This document shows, piece by piece, positions 14,733-21,272 of a stretch of DNA of 37,593 bases. Source of the stretch: a virus; the IMG/VR virus record IMGVR_UViG_3300033144_003540, positions 1 through 37,593 of that record; one strand, given 5' to 3'. The position numbers and the translations under genes are program-made. The number at the start of each line of letters is the position of its first letter. The stretch's first letter is position 1. Below the pieces are notes generated by a model that did no database searches, was not told the origin of the DNA, and was given only the letters and a program-made list of their open reading frames with translations.

Positions 14733-16202
14733 ATGGAAACGATACTGGCCCCCATGCCCTTCGACGAGGCGATCGACTTTTTCTCCTCGCGGATCCCGAT
14801 GACGCCGGAGCAGTTCGGCGCCCTCTCGGAGCAGGCACAGGCCACGGCATTCATGGTCGGAGGCGTCGCCCGCATGGATCTGGTCGAAGGGATCCACGGC
14901 GCGATCCTGTCGGCGATAGAAACGGGCGAGACCCTGGCCGATTTCCAGGGCCGCGTGGACGACATCTTCGCCGCCCAGGGATTCACAGCCGGAGAAGAAG
15001 GGCTCGGTGCCTGGCGTCTTGAGACGATCTTCCGAACCAACATCCAGACCTCCTACAACGTCGGCCGATATAATCAGATGGTCGGCATGAAAGAGGAATT
15101 TCCATACTGGGAATATGACGCGGTGAACGATGGGAACACACGGCCCGAGCATGGTATCCACGACAAAAAGGTGTACCCGGTGGATCATCCGTTCTGGGAT
15201 ACCTGGTACCCGCCGAACGGTTACAACTGACGATGCGGGGTGCGCCCGGTCCACAGGTTTGTGGCCGAAGAAGAAGGGACAAGAATCGAGGCCGACGACC
15301 CGACCGGCAGGCTGATCGAACCGATCGACGCCGCGGGGAACAAGCTCCCGGCACGGCCCCTGATGCCGGACCCCGGATTCGCGACGAACCCGGCAAAACA
15401 GCCCTGGAACCCGGACCTCGGAAAATATCCGGACAAATTGGTCAAACAATATGAGCAGGGTCTGCACGAGGCAACAAAACTAATGTCTAACGAGGCCCTT
15501 TCGGAATCCGTTGTTCGGGGCAAACAGATACGTGACGTTGTGGGTGACAAAGCTTTCGGGGCAGCCAGTGCGAATGCCTCAAAAGTATTAAGCGAAGCAA
15601 AAGTTTTTGTCAACGTGTCAGATGACGTGTTGGAGAACATTTTAAACGAAGGATTTAAAACACAATTTGAAACGGGGACATCTAATGGCATATTAGATTT
15701 TAGTGGGAATCGGGTAGCCCTGGAAAAGCGTTTGTTCGGGGAAGGCAAGCACCCGATTTATGGTTATTTTTCTGATTTAGATTCTTACGTTGGAAGTAGT
15801 CACTATGCTCAGCATTATGGAGCGACAAAAATCAGGCTGCGGAAGGGCATAAACAATTTTGCAACTATTACAGGCGCAGATTCTTTGGAAACTCAAGTTA
15901 TCCCATCTGCGCTAAATAAAGAGTTTCAGTTGAGCAGTTTGTTTAACGGCGATTTAACTGATCGTGGAGAAAGGTGGATTAAAAACGTTACGGAAGATAT
16001 TGCAAAGGCGCAGAATACTGCTGAATTGTACGAGGCAACAAATGGCGCATACCTGGAAGCACAAATACATAAAAAAATATTGCTGAGTGATATTCAGAGT
16101 ATTTATACGGATATTCCACACGGCGAGATAAGTGCAGCAACGCACAAATTGCTGAAAGAAAACGGGATAAAATTAAGAACCATATATGATCTTGTGTATT
16201 GA
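14733..16202 (+). CDS. MuF (gpF) head protein fused to toxin-like domain, in-frame TGA
   Basis: Codons 1-165 encode a Mu gpF/SPP1 gp7-type head morphogenesis domain (PFDEAIDFFSSRIPMTPEQF, then LETIFRTNIQTSYNVGRYNQ). They end in FWDTWYPPNGYN followed by TGA at 15228-15230. The same frame continues at once as RCGVRPVHRFVAEEEGTRIE and PDPGFATNP, the normal remainder of the family, where NCRC is expected. The TGA therefore replaces the first Cys. The frame stays open to 16202, 489 residues if TGA is decoded. From about codon 245 base composition turns AT-rich and the domain changes: HPIYGYFSD, YAQHYGATKIRLRKG, ITGADSL and YLEAQIHKKILLSDI resemble the DUF3626-like group of predicted toxins as I remember it. 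MuF-toxin fusions are known in temperate phages. It is either a selenocysteine or readthrough gene, or a nonsense mutant. Confidence 0.8.
15228..15267 (+). promoter_or_regulatory. In-frame TGA with SECIS-like hairpin
   Basis: Sixteen bases after the TGA, C47-G48-G49 (offsets from 15200) pair with C65-C66-G67, U50 is bulged, CCACA (15251-15255) pairs with UGUGG (15260-15264), and the loop is GGUU (15256-15259). The E. coli fdhF SECIS has the same order: short lower stem, bulged U, four pairs closed by A-U, loop GGUC. Here the upper stem has five pairs and the loop is about seven bases further from the TGA. The resemblance is seen directly. Function depends on the host having SelA/B/C/D, which this window cannot show. 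Confidence 0.5.
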
Positions 16203-16209
16203 GGAAAAT

Positions 16210-16401
16210 ATGAAGAAAAACGAAATAATTGCCACGAGTGGCTTCGGAAGAGAAATGAGATTGATATCAATAGATAAGATCAAAAAGAAAGCAGTCGTTG
16301 AAGTCAACAATACCGAACACGACCTGGCTTTGTTTTTAAAATTTTGTGTTTCGGAGAGATGGGATTTCACCTCTCAATTTCTCAAAGAAACCGAGAGGTG
16401 A
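16210..16401 (+). CDS. Candidate immunity protein for the MuF toxin domain
   Basis: A 63-residue protein starting ATG at 16210, seven bases after the MuF stop, with GAGGAAA as ribosome-binding site. It is small and mixed-charge, MKKNEIIATSGFGREMRLIS then AVVEVNNTEHDLALFLKFCV, and fits a small beta/alpha protein. It is AT-rich like the toxin-like domain and unlike the surrounding head genes. Small genes directly behind toxin domains usually encode the cognate inhibitor. That role is inference from position and composition, as no family is recognised. Confidence 0.6.
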   Translation: MKKNEIIATSGFGREMRLISIDKIKKKAVVEVNNTEHDLALFLKFCVSERWDFTSQFLKETER

Positions 16402-16403
16402 AA
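16365..16403. other. Stem-loop at end of toxin/immunity cassette
   Basis: TTTCACCTCTC (16365-16375) and GAGAGGTGAAA (16393-16403) are perfect 11-base arms around a 17-base loop, overlapping the end of the immunity-like gene and lying between it and the converging reverse-strand pair. There is no strong T-tract on either side, so it could be a transcript-stabilising or weak bidirectional termination structure. Confidence 0.55.
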
Positions 16404-16416
16404 ACGTGAGAATGAA

Positions 16417-16794
16417 TTATTTATCTAGGGCAACTCTTGGTGGCCGGCCACCCTTGGCCCCGTTGACACGGGAAGCCTCCTGTTTTTTCGGGGACTTCGA
16501 GCGCCCACCCAGGTGGCCCAGGGTAGCGGCAGCGTTTCGAATAATTTTACCCCCGCCGAGTTCAGAAAAGTCGAACGCGAGGCGTCCCGCGCCGTCAAGC
16601 CATGTGAGGTCAGCCGTGCTCTCAAATAATTTGCATACGGCGGCATCTGTTACGTCATTGGGGATGTTTTTGATAAGTCTGTTCTGGATGGCTGCGTCAT
16701 TAAAATTCCCTGGCCTTGAGCCTTTAGGGGCTACCAATGTCGTTGGCAGATTAGTTCGTGGCCTGCAATCTGTTTTTATTAGTAAATCTCTCAT
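16417..16794 (-). CDS. Reverse-strand accessory (moron) protein 2
   Basis: A 125-residue protein on the strand opposite to all late genes, one base after the stop of the 114-residue gene and with GAGGAGG upstream. N-terminal RPRTNLPTTLVAPKGSRPGN is followed by a helical middle, and the C-terminus ASRVNGAKGGRPPRV carries the NGxxGGRPP signature often seen at the end of small prophage and plasmid regulators. No function known. The opposite orientation and own promoter indicate expression in the lysogen. Confidence 0.65.
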   Translation of the reverse strand: MRDLLIKTDCRPRTNLPTTLVAPKGSRPGNFNDAAIQNRLIKNIPNDVTDAAVCKLFESTADLTWLDGAGRLAFDFSELGGGKIIRNAAATLGHLGGRSKSPKKQEASRVNGAKGGRPPRVALDK

Positions 16795-16795
16795 C

Positions 16796-17140
16796 TTACG
16801 TTACCTCCTCTTTTATTTCGCGGTGTCCGCCCTTGCCGTCGCTAATAATTTCGTTCCACGCTACCGTGATTTTGCCGGTGGTTTGGTCAAACTTGGCGGT
16901 ATGGCTGGAACCGGCACTCCTTACGTACAGTCTGCCCCGAGCTATCTCGGTCAACATGATCATCGGGTTAGAGCTGCGGTTGTCAATCCAAAAACCAGCA
17001 TGGTCCAAGGATTGCACATAATCAATAGCCTTGATCGCTATCGCATTACCTTCAAACTGTGCGCGGATCGAGTCAAACCCTGGTTGCATCGTTGCCCTGA
17101 TATCCTCGGCCCATTCGATTTGTTTCTTAGATCCTTTCAT
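16796..17140 (-). CDS. Reverse-strand accessory (moron) protein 1
   Basis: A 114-residue protein, the first gene of a two-gene reverse operon, with GGGAGGG eight bases before the ATG and a clear promoter at 17201-17173. It begins MKGSKKQIEWAEDIRATMQP, a KQIxWAExI opening that recurs in small accessory proteins, then has a possible domain with YVQSLDHAGFWIDNRSSNPM and KFDQTTGKITVAWNEI. I know no function. Its place between MuF-toxin and protease genes suggests cargo acquired as a cassette, for instance phage defence or toxin-antitoxin. Confidence 0.65.
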   Translation of the reverse strand: MKGSKKQIEWAEDIRATMQPGFDSIRAQFEGNAIAIKAIDYVQSLDHAGFWIDNRSSNPMIMLTEIARGRLYVRSAGSSHTAKFDQTTGKITVAWNEIISDGKGGHREIKEEVT

Positions 17141-17172
17141 TTTGTGACCCTCCCTTTCGTTTTGTCAATTAC

Positions 17173-17201
17173 AGATTACCAGAGCGGTTGGGTTATGTCA
17201 A
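17173..17201 (-). promoter_or_regulatory. Promoter of the reverse moron pair
   Basis: On the reverse strand TTGACA (17201-17196), 17 bases, then TAATCT (17178-17173). It precedes the start codon at 17140 by about 30 bases and drives genes against the late transcription direction, so it is likely active in the lysogen. Confidence 0.75.
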
Positions 17202-17234
17202 GGAAAAAAAATGCATTCAGGAGGAAAAAAACCG

Positions 17235-18293
17235 ATGAAACTTTATCTGCTTGTAAAAGAAATTCCCGGCGTCCCGTCCGAGTTTCAGGTACTGCCATAT
17301 GGCGAGGTGTCGATTTTGAAGCGGAAACGGCCCGCGAAATTGGACGAAGCGGGGATGGAAAGCATAGTCGCGAGCTTTAATGCGCGCGGAAATGACATGG
17401 TGATCGACTACGAGCACCAGACAGAAATGGGAACACAGGCCCCCGCGGCCGGATGGATCAAGCAGATTGTCGCGCGTGGGCGGGAGGGATTGTGGGTTGT
17501 GGTGGAGTGGACCGATCGGGCAAAGGAATATCTGAAGAATAAAGAATATAGATATTTTTCGCCGGTGATGTGGGTCAGCGACAAGACCAACAAAGTGGTG
17601 GGGCTCGAGCACGTTGCTCTAACAAACGACCCGGCAATTAATAACCTGAAACCGATCATGGCAAAGAAGCATATGCTTTTCGGCCATGATCCCAACAAGG
17701 AGGAAGAAAATATGGATAAGTTAATCGAGATGTTGAAGCTGGCGGCGGGAACGCCCGCCGACAAAGTCGAGGAAGGGGTCGCGCTGCTCATCCTGAAGGG
17801 CGCCGACCTGGAATCAAAACTCGCCATCGCCGATGCGGCCGTGGCAGCCGGATCGCAGGTAGTCGCCTGCAAAGAGGTCCTGACGGCCCTCGGAGCGGAC
17901 GAGAAAGCGACCTCGGGCGATCTCATCAAGATCGTCGCCGGCATGAAGGCCCTGGAGACCCCGGCACAGCAGCTCGCGCTGAAAGTCCAGGAACTGGAAT
18001 TGAAGATCGCGAAACAGGAATCGGACGACCTCACGCAGGAGGCGCTGAAAACCGGCCGCACCTCACCCGCCGAGCTGGAAGCGTGGGGCACCGACCTGGC
18101 GAAGGCCGCCCCCGATCAGTTCCGGAAGATCGTCCTGTCGAGAACTGCCGGCAGCGTCATCCCGCTGGAGAAGATCAAACAGGAAAACGAAAAGCCCGAT
18201 GGCGTCCCCGACGAGATCCAGAAGGTGATCAACAAGCAGATGGGGGTCTCCGACGAGGACTGGGTGAAATACGGCCCGAAAGCGAATCAGTAA
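17235..18293 (+). CDS. Prohead protease (Mu I)
   Basis: A 352-residue protein. The ATG at 17235 is preferred because AGGAGGA lies upstream; an in-frame ATG at 17211 has no such site. MKLYLLVKEIPGVPSEFQVL, then MVIDYEHQTE, APAAGWIKQIV and YRYFSPVMW are characteristic of the Mu gpI protease family, with DYEHQT a conserved active-region block. The C-terminal half is a helical scaffold (see nested gene). By family knowledge the protease matures the prohead and degrades scaffold. It restarts rightward head transcription after the reverse pair, although no clear promoter was found for it. Confidence 0.88.
   Translation: MKLYLLVKEIPGVPSEFQVLPYGEVSILKRKRPAKLDEAGMESIVASFNARGNDMVIDYEHQTEMGTQAPAAGWIKQIVARGREGLWVVVEWTDRAKEYLKNKEYRYFSPVMWVSDKTNKVVGLEHVALTNDPAINNLKPIMAKKHMLFGHDPNKEEENMDKLIEMLKLAAGTPADKVEEGVALLILKGADLESKLAIADAAVAAGSQVVACKEVLTALGADEKATSGDLIKIVAGMKALETPAQQLALKVQELELKIAKQESDDLTQEALKTGRTSPAELEAWGTDLAKAAPDQFRKIVLSRTAGSVIPLEKIKQENEKPDGVPDEIQKVINKQMGVSDEDWVKYGPKANQ
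17712..18293 (+). CDS. Nested scaffold protein (Mu Z-like), internal start
   Basis: In frame with the protease, an ATG at 17712 is preceded by an excellent AAGGAGGAAGAAAAT site, which is unusual inside a coding region. The product would be the 193-residue C-terminal part, MDKLIEMLKLAAGTPADKVE onward, rich in Ala/Glu/Lys with a coiled coil at about 95-120 and a basic tail. Mu makes scaffold Z from an internal start in gene I in just this way. The sequence supports the same arrangement here. Confidence 0.75.
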   Translation: MDKLIEMLKLAAGTPADKVEEGVALLILKGADLESKLAIADAAVAAGSQVVACKEVLTALGADEKATSGDLIKIVAGMKALETPAQQLALKVQELELKIAKQESDDLTQEALKTGRTSPAELEAWGTDLAKAAPDQFRKIVLSRTAGSVIPLEKIKQENEKPDGVPDEIQKVINKQMGVSDEDWVKYGPKANQ

Positions 18294-18345
18294 ACCGGGC
18301 AAACGCAGGAACTGTCACAACGAAAAAAACAACAGGAGGAAGGAT

Positions 18346-19509
18346 ATGAAAAAGTTATTGAAAATACGGAACATCGGGGTGCTGTTAATCGCGACCCTGA
18401 TGCTGTGCACATTCTGCGGCCCGGCCTGGTCAACGGCACTGACCGCGGACAAAGCGACGGAATATACCCTGGGTAAATTGCTGGCTCTGCCGGTGGACGA
18501 TGCCGACTGTATTTATGCCGGATCGCTCGTTTCGGTCAACGCGGCGGGGTATGCCATTGTCGGGGCCGATACGGCAAGCACCATATTCGTCGGGATCTCG
18601 ACACAGCAGAAGGACAACACTGACGGATCCGACGGCGATCTCTACATCACCGTCCAGCGGCAGGGAGTCTTCAAGATGCTCCTCGGAACAGCGATAACCA
18701 TCGCGAACGTCGGCGACAACGTATTTATTTCCGACTCCGCGACCGTCGATCTGACGGCAAACGTGTCAAATAATATTTACGTCGGGATCATCGCGAAATA
18801 CATCGACACGACACACGCCTGGGTCGACATCACGCCGGCGATCCAGCAGGCCGATGTGGCGACTCATATCGCCGACGCAGCGGCGGCACACGCCGCGAGT
18901 GCGGTATCGATAACCGACGCCGGGGACTTCACCGCTCAGACAGAGGCGGAAGCCGCCCTGCAGGAGATCTATCAGGGCCTGCTTACGGCCAAGGGAGTTA
19001 TCCAGATCCCCATGCCGAACATTACAGATGCGGGGGTTGCGCTTGCTGCATTCGCAGATGCGTCAGATCCTCTGCCGGGATTCTGCGTTACAGCCGAAGG
19101 TCTCGGCATTCGCTGGAACGATCACGCAACACCGACTGCGGTGGCGGCAAAGGTAATAGTTCCGCCTGATGCGGACATCACAGCCAACATGACGCTCCAT
19201 ATCCTTGCAGCCAAGGTCGGGGCGACGGAGGGCGATGCCACAAAGTTCACAGTCGTGGCATACAACAACGTGGTTGCAGCGCTCTACGATGCAGACGCCG
19301 ACTTCGGCGGGGATACTGACGCGATGGGAGGCGCCACCGCAACGAAGACGGTCCAGCATGTGACCCTCACCCTGGCGCTGGCAAACCTCACTGCATATCC
19401 TGCGGCGATGGAGATTACCCTCCAGCCCAAGGACGGGACCCTGGGCACCGACGATGTGATCATGCTGGCAGCATGGATCGAGTACAAAAAGAAAATTTTA
19501 ACCAGTTAA
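18346..19509 (+). CDS. Decoration/cement-like protein with signal peptide
   Basis: A 387-residue protein located between protease and major capsid, where Mu-like phages place a capsid decoration protein. Residues about 31-125 (ALTADKATEYTLGKLLALPV, IYAGSLVSVNAAGYAIVGAD and DGDLYITVQRQGVFKMLL) fit a DUF2190/cement-type beta domain. The C-terminal half (about 220-385) is a separate Ala/Thr-rich beta domain with slightly different base usage (about 19020-19500). The first 29 residues, with basic start and LLIATLMLCTFCGPAWSTA, are a textbook Sec signal peptide, which is odd for a virion head protein. Confidence 0.7.
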   Translation: MKKLLKIRNIGVLLIATLMLCTFCGPAWSTALTADKATEYTLGKLLALPVDDADCIYAGSLVSVNAAGYAIVGADTASTIFVGISTQQKDNTDGSDGDLYITVQRQGVFKMLLGTAITIANVGDNVFISDSATVDLTANVSNNIYVGIIAKYIDTTHAWVDITPAIQQADVATHIADAAAAHAASAVSITDAGDFTAQTEAEAALQEIYQGLLTAKGVIQIPMPNITDAGVALAAFADASDPLPGFCVTAEGLGIRWNDHATPTAVAAKVIVPPDADITANMTLHILAAKVGATEGDATKFTVVAYNNVVAALYDADADFGGDTDAMGGATATKTVQHVTLTLALANLTAYPAAMEITLQPKDGTLGTDDVIMLAAWIEYKKKILTS

Positions 19510-19537
19510 CAAACTATCCGAGAAGGAGGATACCGAT

Positions 19538-20443
19538 ATGCTAGTAAACAGAGAAACCATCGCCTCGGTTTTCATCTCACTGAAAACCACGTTCAACAAG
19601 GCATTCGAGGGCGCGCCCAGTCAGTGGCAGAAGACGGCCATGCTGGTCCCCTCCGGCAGCAGTCAGAGCGATTATGCCTGGCTCTCCCGGTTCCCCAAAA
19701 TGAGAAAATGGCTGGGCGACAAGGTAATAAAAAGCCTTTCCGCCTTTAAATACAGCGTCGTCAACGATGACTGGGAGGCCACCGTCGAGGTCCTGAGAAA
19801 CGACATCGATGACGACAATCTCGGCATCTACGGCCCCCAGGCACAGGAGGCGGGATACTCGGCGAAAAATCTCCCCGATGAGATTGTCTCCGCCCTGAAA
19901 AATGACGCATTCGAGAGCGAGTGCTACGACGGCCAGTACTTCTACGACGACGATCATCCGGTGGGCGAATCAACCGCGTCGAACCTGGGCACGGCGGCGC
20001 TCTCCGCGGCCACCACGGTGTTAGCGGTCGCAAGCTACGGAGCGGCGCGGCTGGCCATCATGACCAGGACAGACGACGAGGGGCGTCCCCTGGGCCTGAT
20101 CCCCGACGTCCTCGAAGTGCCCCCGGCCCTGGAGACGGCAGGCAAGCTGCTTATGACAAACCTGAAGCTGACCGACGAATCTCCGAACCCCTATATCGGC
20201 ACGGCGGAGCTCGTGGTGAATCCCTGGCTCACCAGCTCCACGGCCTGGTTCCTCCATGTGACGAAGCGGCCCATCAAGCCCTATATCTACCAGGAGCGGA
20301 AGAAACCGGTCTTCGTCGAGCAGACGGGCATGGACAACGATGACGTCTTCATGCGCGGAGTGTTCAAGTTCGGTGCCGAGGCGCGAGCCGCCGGCGGGTA
20401 CGGTCTCTGGCAGATGAGTTACGGCAGCACCGGCGCCGGCTGA
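19538..20443 (+). CDS. Major capsid protein (Mu gpT)
   Basis: A 301-residue protein with MLVNRETIASVFISLKTTFN at the N-terminus, YAWLSRFPKMRKWLGDKVIK and YSVVNDDWEATVEVLRNDID, all familiar from the Mu gpT family, and a C-terminal FGAEARAAGGYGLWQMSYGS. Length equals the usual 300 or so residues. AAGGAGGA precedes the ATG. It forms the HK97-fold shell. After its stop comes a REP-like repeat region. Confidence 0.95.
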   Translation: MLVNRETIASVFISLKTTFNKAFEGAPSQWQKTAMLVPSGSSQSDYAWLSRFPKMRKWLGDKVIKSLSAFKYSVVNDDWEATVEVLRNDIDDDNLGIYGPQAQEAGYSAKNLPDEIVSALKNDAFESECYDGQYFYDDDHPVGESTASNLGTAALSAATTVLAVASYGAARLAIMTRTDDEGRPLGLIPDVLEVPPALETAGKLLMTNLKLTDESPNPYIGTAELVVNPWLTSSTAWFLHVTKRPIKPYIYQERKKPVFVEQTGMDNDDVFMRGVFKFGAEARAAGGYGLWQMSYGSTGAG

Positions 20444-20460
20444 TAAAACACCGGGAACCC

Positions 20461-20534
20461 GGGGACATGACCCGATTTATTAGGACCCGGGGACATGACC
20501 CGATTTATTAGTACAAAATCGGGATCGTGTCCCC
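20461..20534. repeat. REP-like inverted repeat, copy 2 with duplicated arm
   Basis: The full unit is at 20489-20534 (GGGGACATGACCCGATTT ... AAATCGGGATCGTGTCCCC). The left arm, GGGGACATGACCCGATTTATTAG, is additionally present just upstream at 20461-20483. It lies between the capsid stop and the Shine-Dalgarno of the next gene. The extra arm suggests partial duplication during insertion. Confidence 0.85.
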
Positions 20535-20559
20535 ACAGACACACTCGAAGGAGAAAACA

Positions 20560-20736
20560 ATGCCCATAAAAATCAAATGCAAAAAAAAAGCGGGCTTCTA
20601 CCGGGCGGGTATCTGGCACGGTCCCGAGTGGATCGAATACCCCGACGACCGCTTCACGGCAAAAGAGATGAAACGCCTTAAAAAGGAGCCGATGCTCGTC
20701 GTCGAAACCATAAAACCGCCTCCGGAGAAAAAATAA
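20560..20736 (+). CDS. Small head-tail region protein (HI1506/gp35-like)
   Basis: A 58-residue protein with GAAGGAG before the ATG at 20560; an earlier in-frame ATG at 20527 lies in the repeat. KKKAGFYRAGIWHGPEWIEY and FTAKEMKRLKKEPMLVVETI reproduce the pattern of a small protein seen next to gpT in Mu-like phages (FRRAGxxW ... FTxxQLxxLxxEPMLxV). Its exact place in the virion is not known; a head-tail joining or tail-related role is usual for the neighbourhood. Confidence 0.75.
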   Translation: MPIKIKCKKKAGFYRAGIWHGPEWIEYPDDRFTAKEMKRLKKEPMLVVETIKPPPEKK

Positions 20737-20760
20737 ACCCGAGGGGACGAAAAAAGAGGC

Positions 20761-20856
20761 GGGTAGGGGCGACTTCAGTAAAACGGGTAGGGGCGACTTC
20801 AGTAAAGCGGGTAGGGGCGACTTCAGTAAAGCGGGTAGGGGCGACTTTAGTCGCCC
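20761..20856 (+). repeat. 24-bp tandem repeat, four copies, last forms hairpin
   Basis: Three units of GGGTAGGGGCGACTTCAGTAAA(A/G)C are followed by GGGTAGGGGCGACTTTAGTCGCCC. The last unit alone closes into a perfect hairpin, GGGCGAC-TTTA-GTCGCCC. GGGTAGGGGCGAC...GTCGCCC is a familiar type of intergenic repeat in several bacterial groups, and an inverted 13-base match sits at 6571-6583. It fills the gap between two late genes. Confidence 0.85.
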
Positions 20857-20876
20857 AAAGGAAAAGGGGGAACGAC

Positions 20877-21212
20877 ATGAAAAAATTATGGTTTGTGACA
20901 GTTATGTTGATGGTTATGCTGTTCGCGGGATTCGCTTTTGCGGCGGAGGTCAATTTGACGTGGGACACCTCACCTGGCGCCACCGGATATAAGCTATACA
21001 TGAGCACCGACAGCGGCCAGACATGGACAGGTGAAATGGATGTGGCGAAGGTGATCACCTATGCATATCCGTCTGTACCGGACAGTGGATTGGTTTTGTT
21101 CCGGGTGAGTGCTTATAACTCGGTTGGGGAGAGCATAAGATATTGGTCGGGCGCTTGGTATTGCGGCGACTGGAAGCCAGTAGAAAGCCCTGGCGGGGCT
21201 GGAATAGAATAA
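20877..21212 (+). CDS. Secreted fibronectin-type-III-like protein
   Basis: A 111-residue protein. Residues 1-22 (KKLWFVTVMLMVMLFAGFAF, ending AFA-AE) are a Sec signal peptide. The remainder, AEVNLTWDTSPGATGYKLYM and then VLFRVSAYNSVGESIRYWSG, is one fibronectin type III/Ig-like domain (the WDxSPGATGYKLY pattern is typical). Ig-like folds are common on phage surfaces for weak carbohydrate binding, but an exported one could also be a lysogen surface factor. It is AT-richer than neighbours and follows an intergenic repeat, so it may be acquired. Confidence 0.75.
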   Translation: MKKLWFVTVMLMVMLFAGFAFAAEVNLTWDTSPGATGYKLYMSTDSGQTWTGEMDVAKVITYAYPSVPDSGLVLFRVSAYNSVGESIRYWSGAWYCGDWKPVESPGGAGIE

Positions 21213-21272
21213 TCCCGTAGGCTGTTTCTTTGAGACTGTGAGGAAACTATAGATGCAGTGGGTTTTTAAAAT

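Noticed and set aside
14733-15240. Two separate genes, a short MuF and an independent gene from 15240
   Set aside because: The frame is the same, there is no ribosome-binding site before the ATG-like codon at 15240, and conserved MuF sequence continues straight across the TGA.
16346-17380. Plus-strand 344-codon frame across the reverse gene pair
   Set aside because: It reads antisense to two genes with their own promoter and good ribosome-binding sites and has no coherent protein features.
20761-20856. CRISPR array
   Set aside because: Units are directly adjacent 24-mers without unique spacers, and no cas genes are present.
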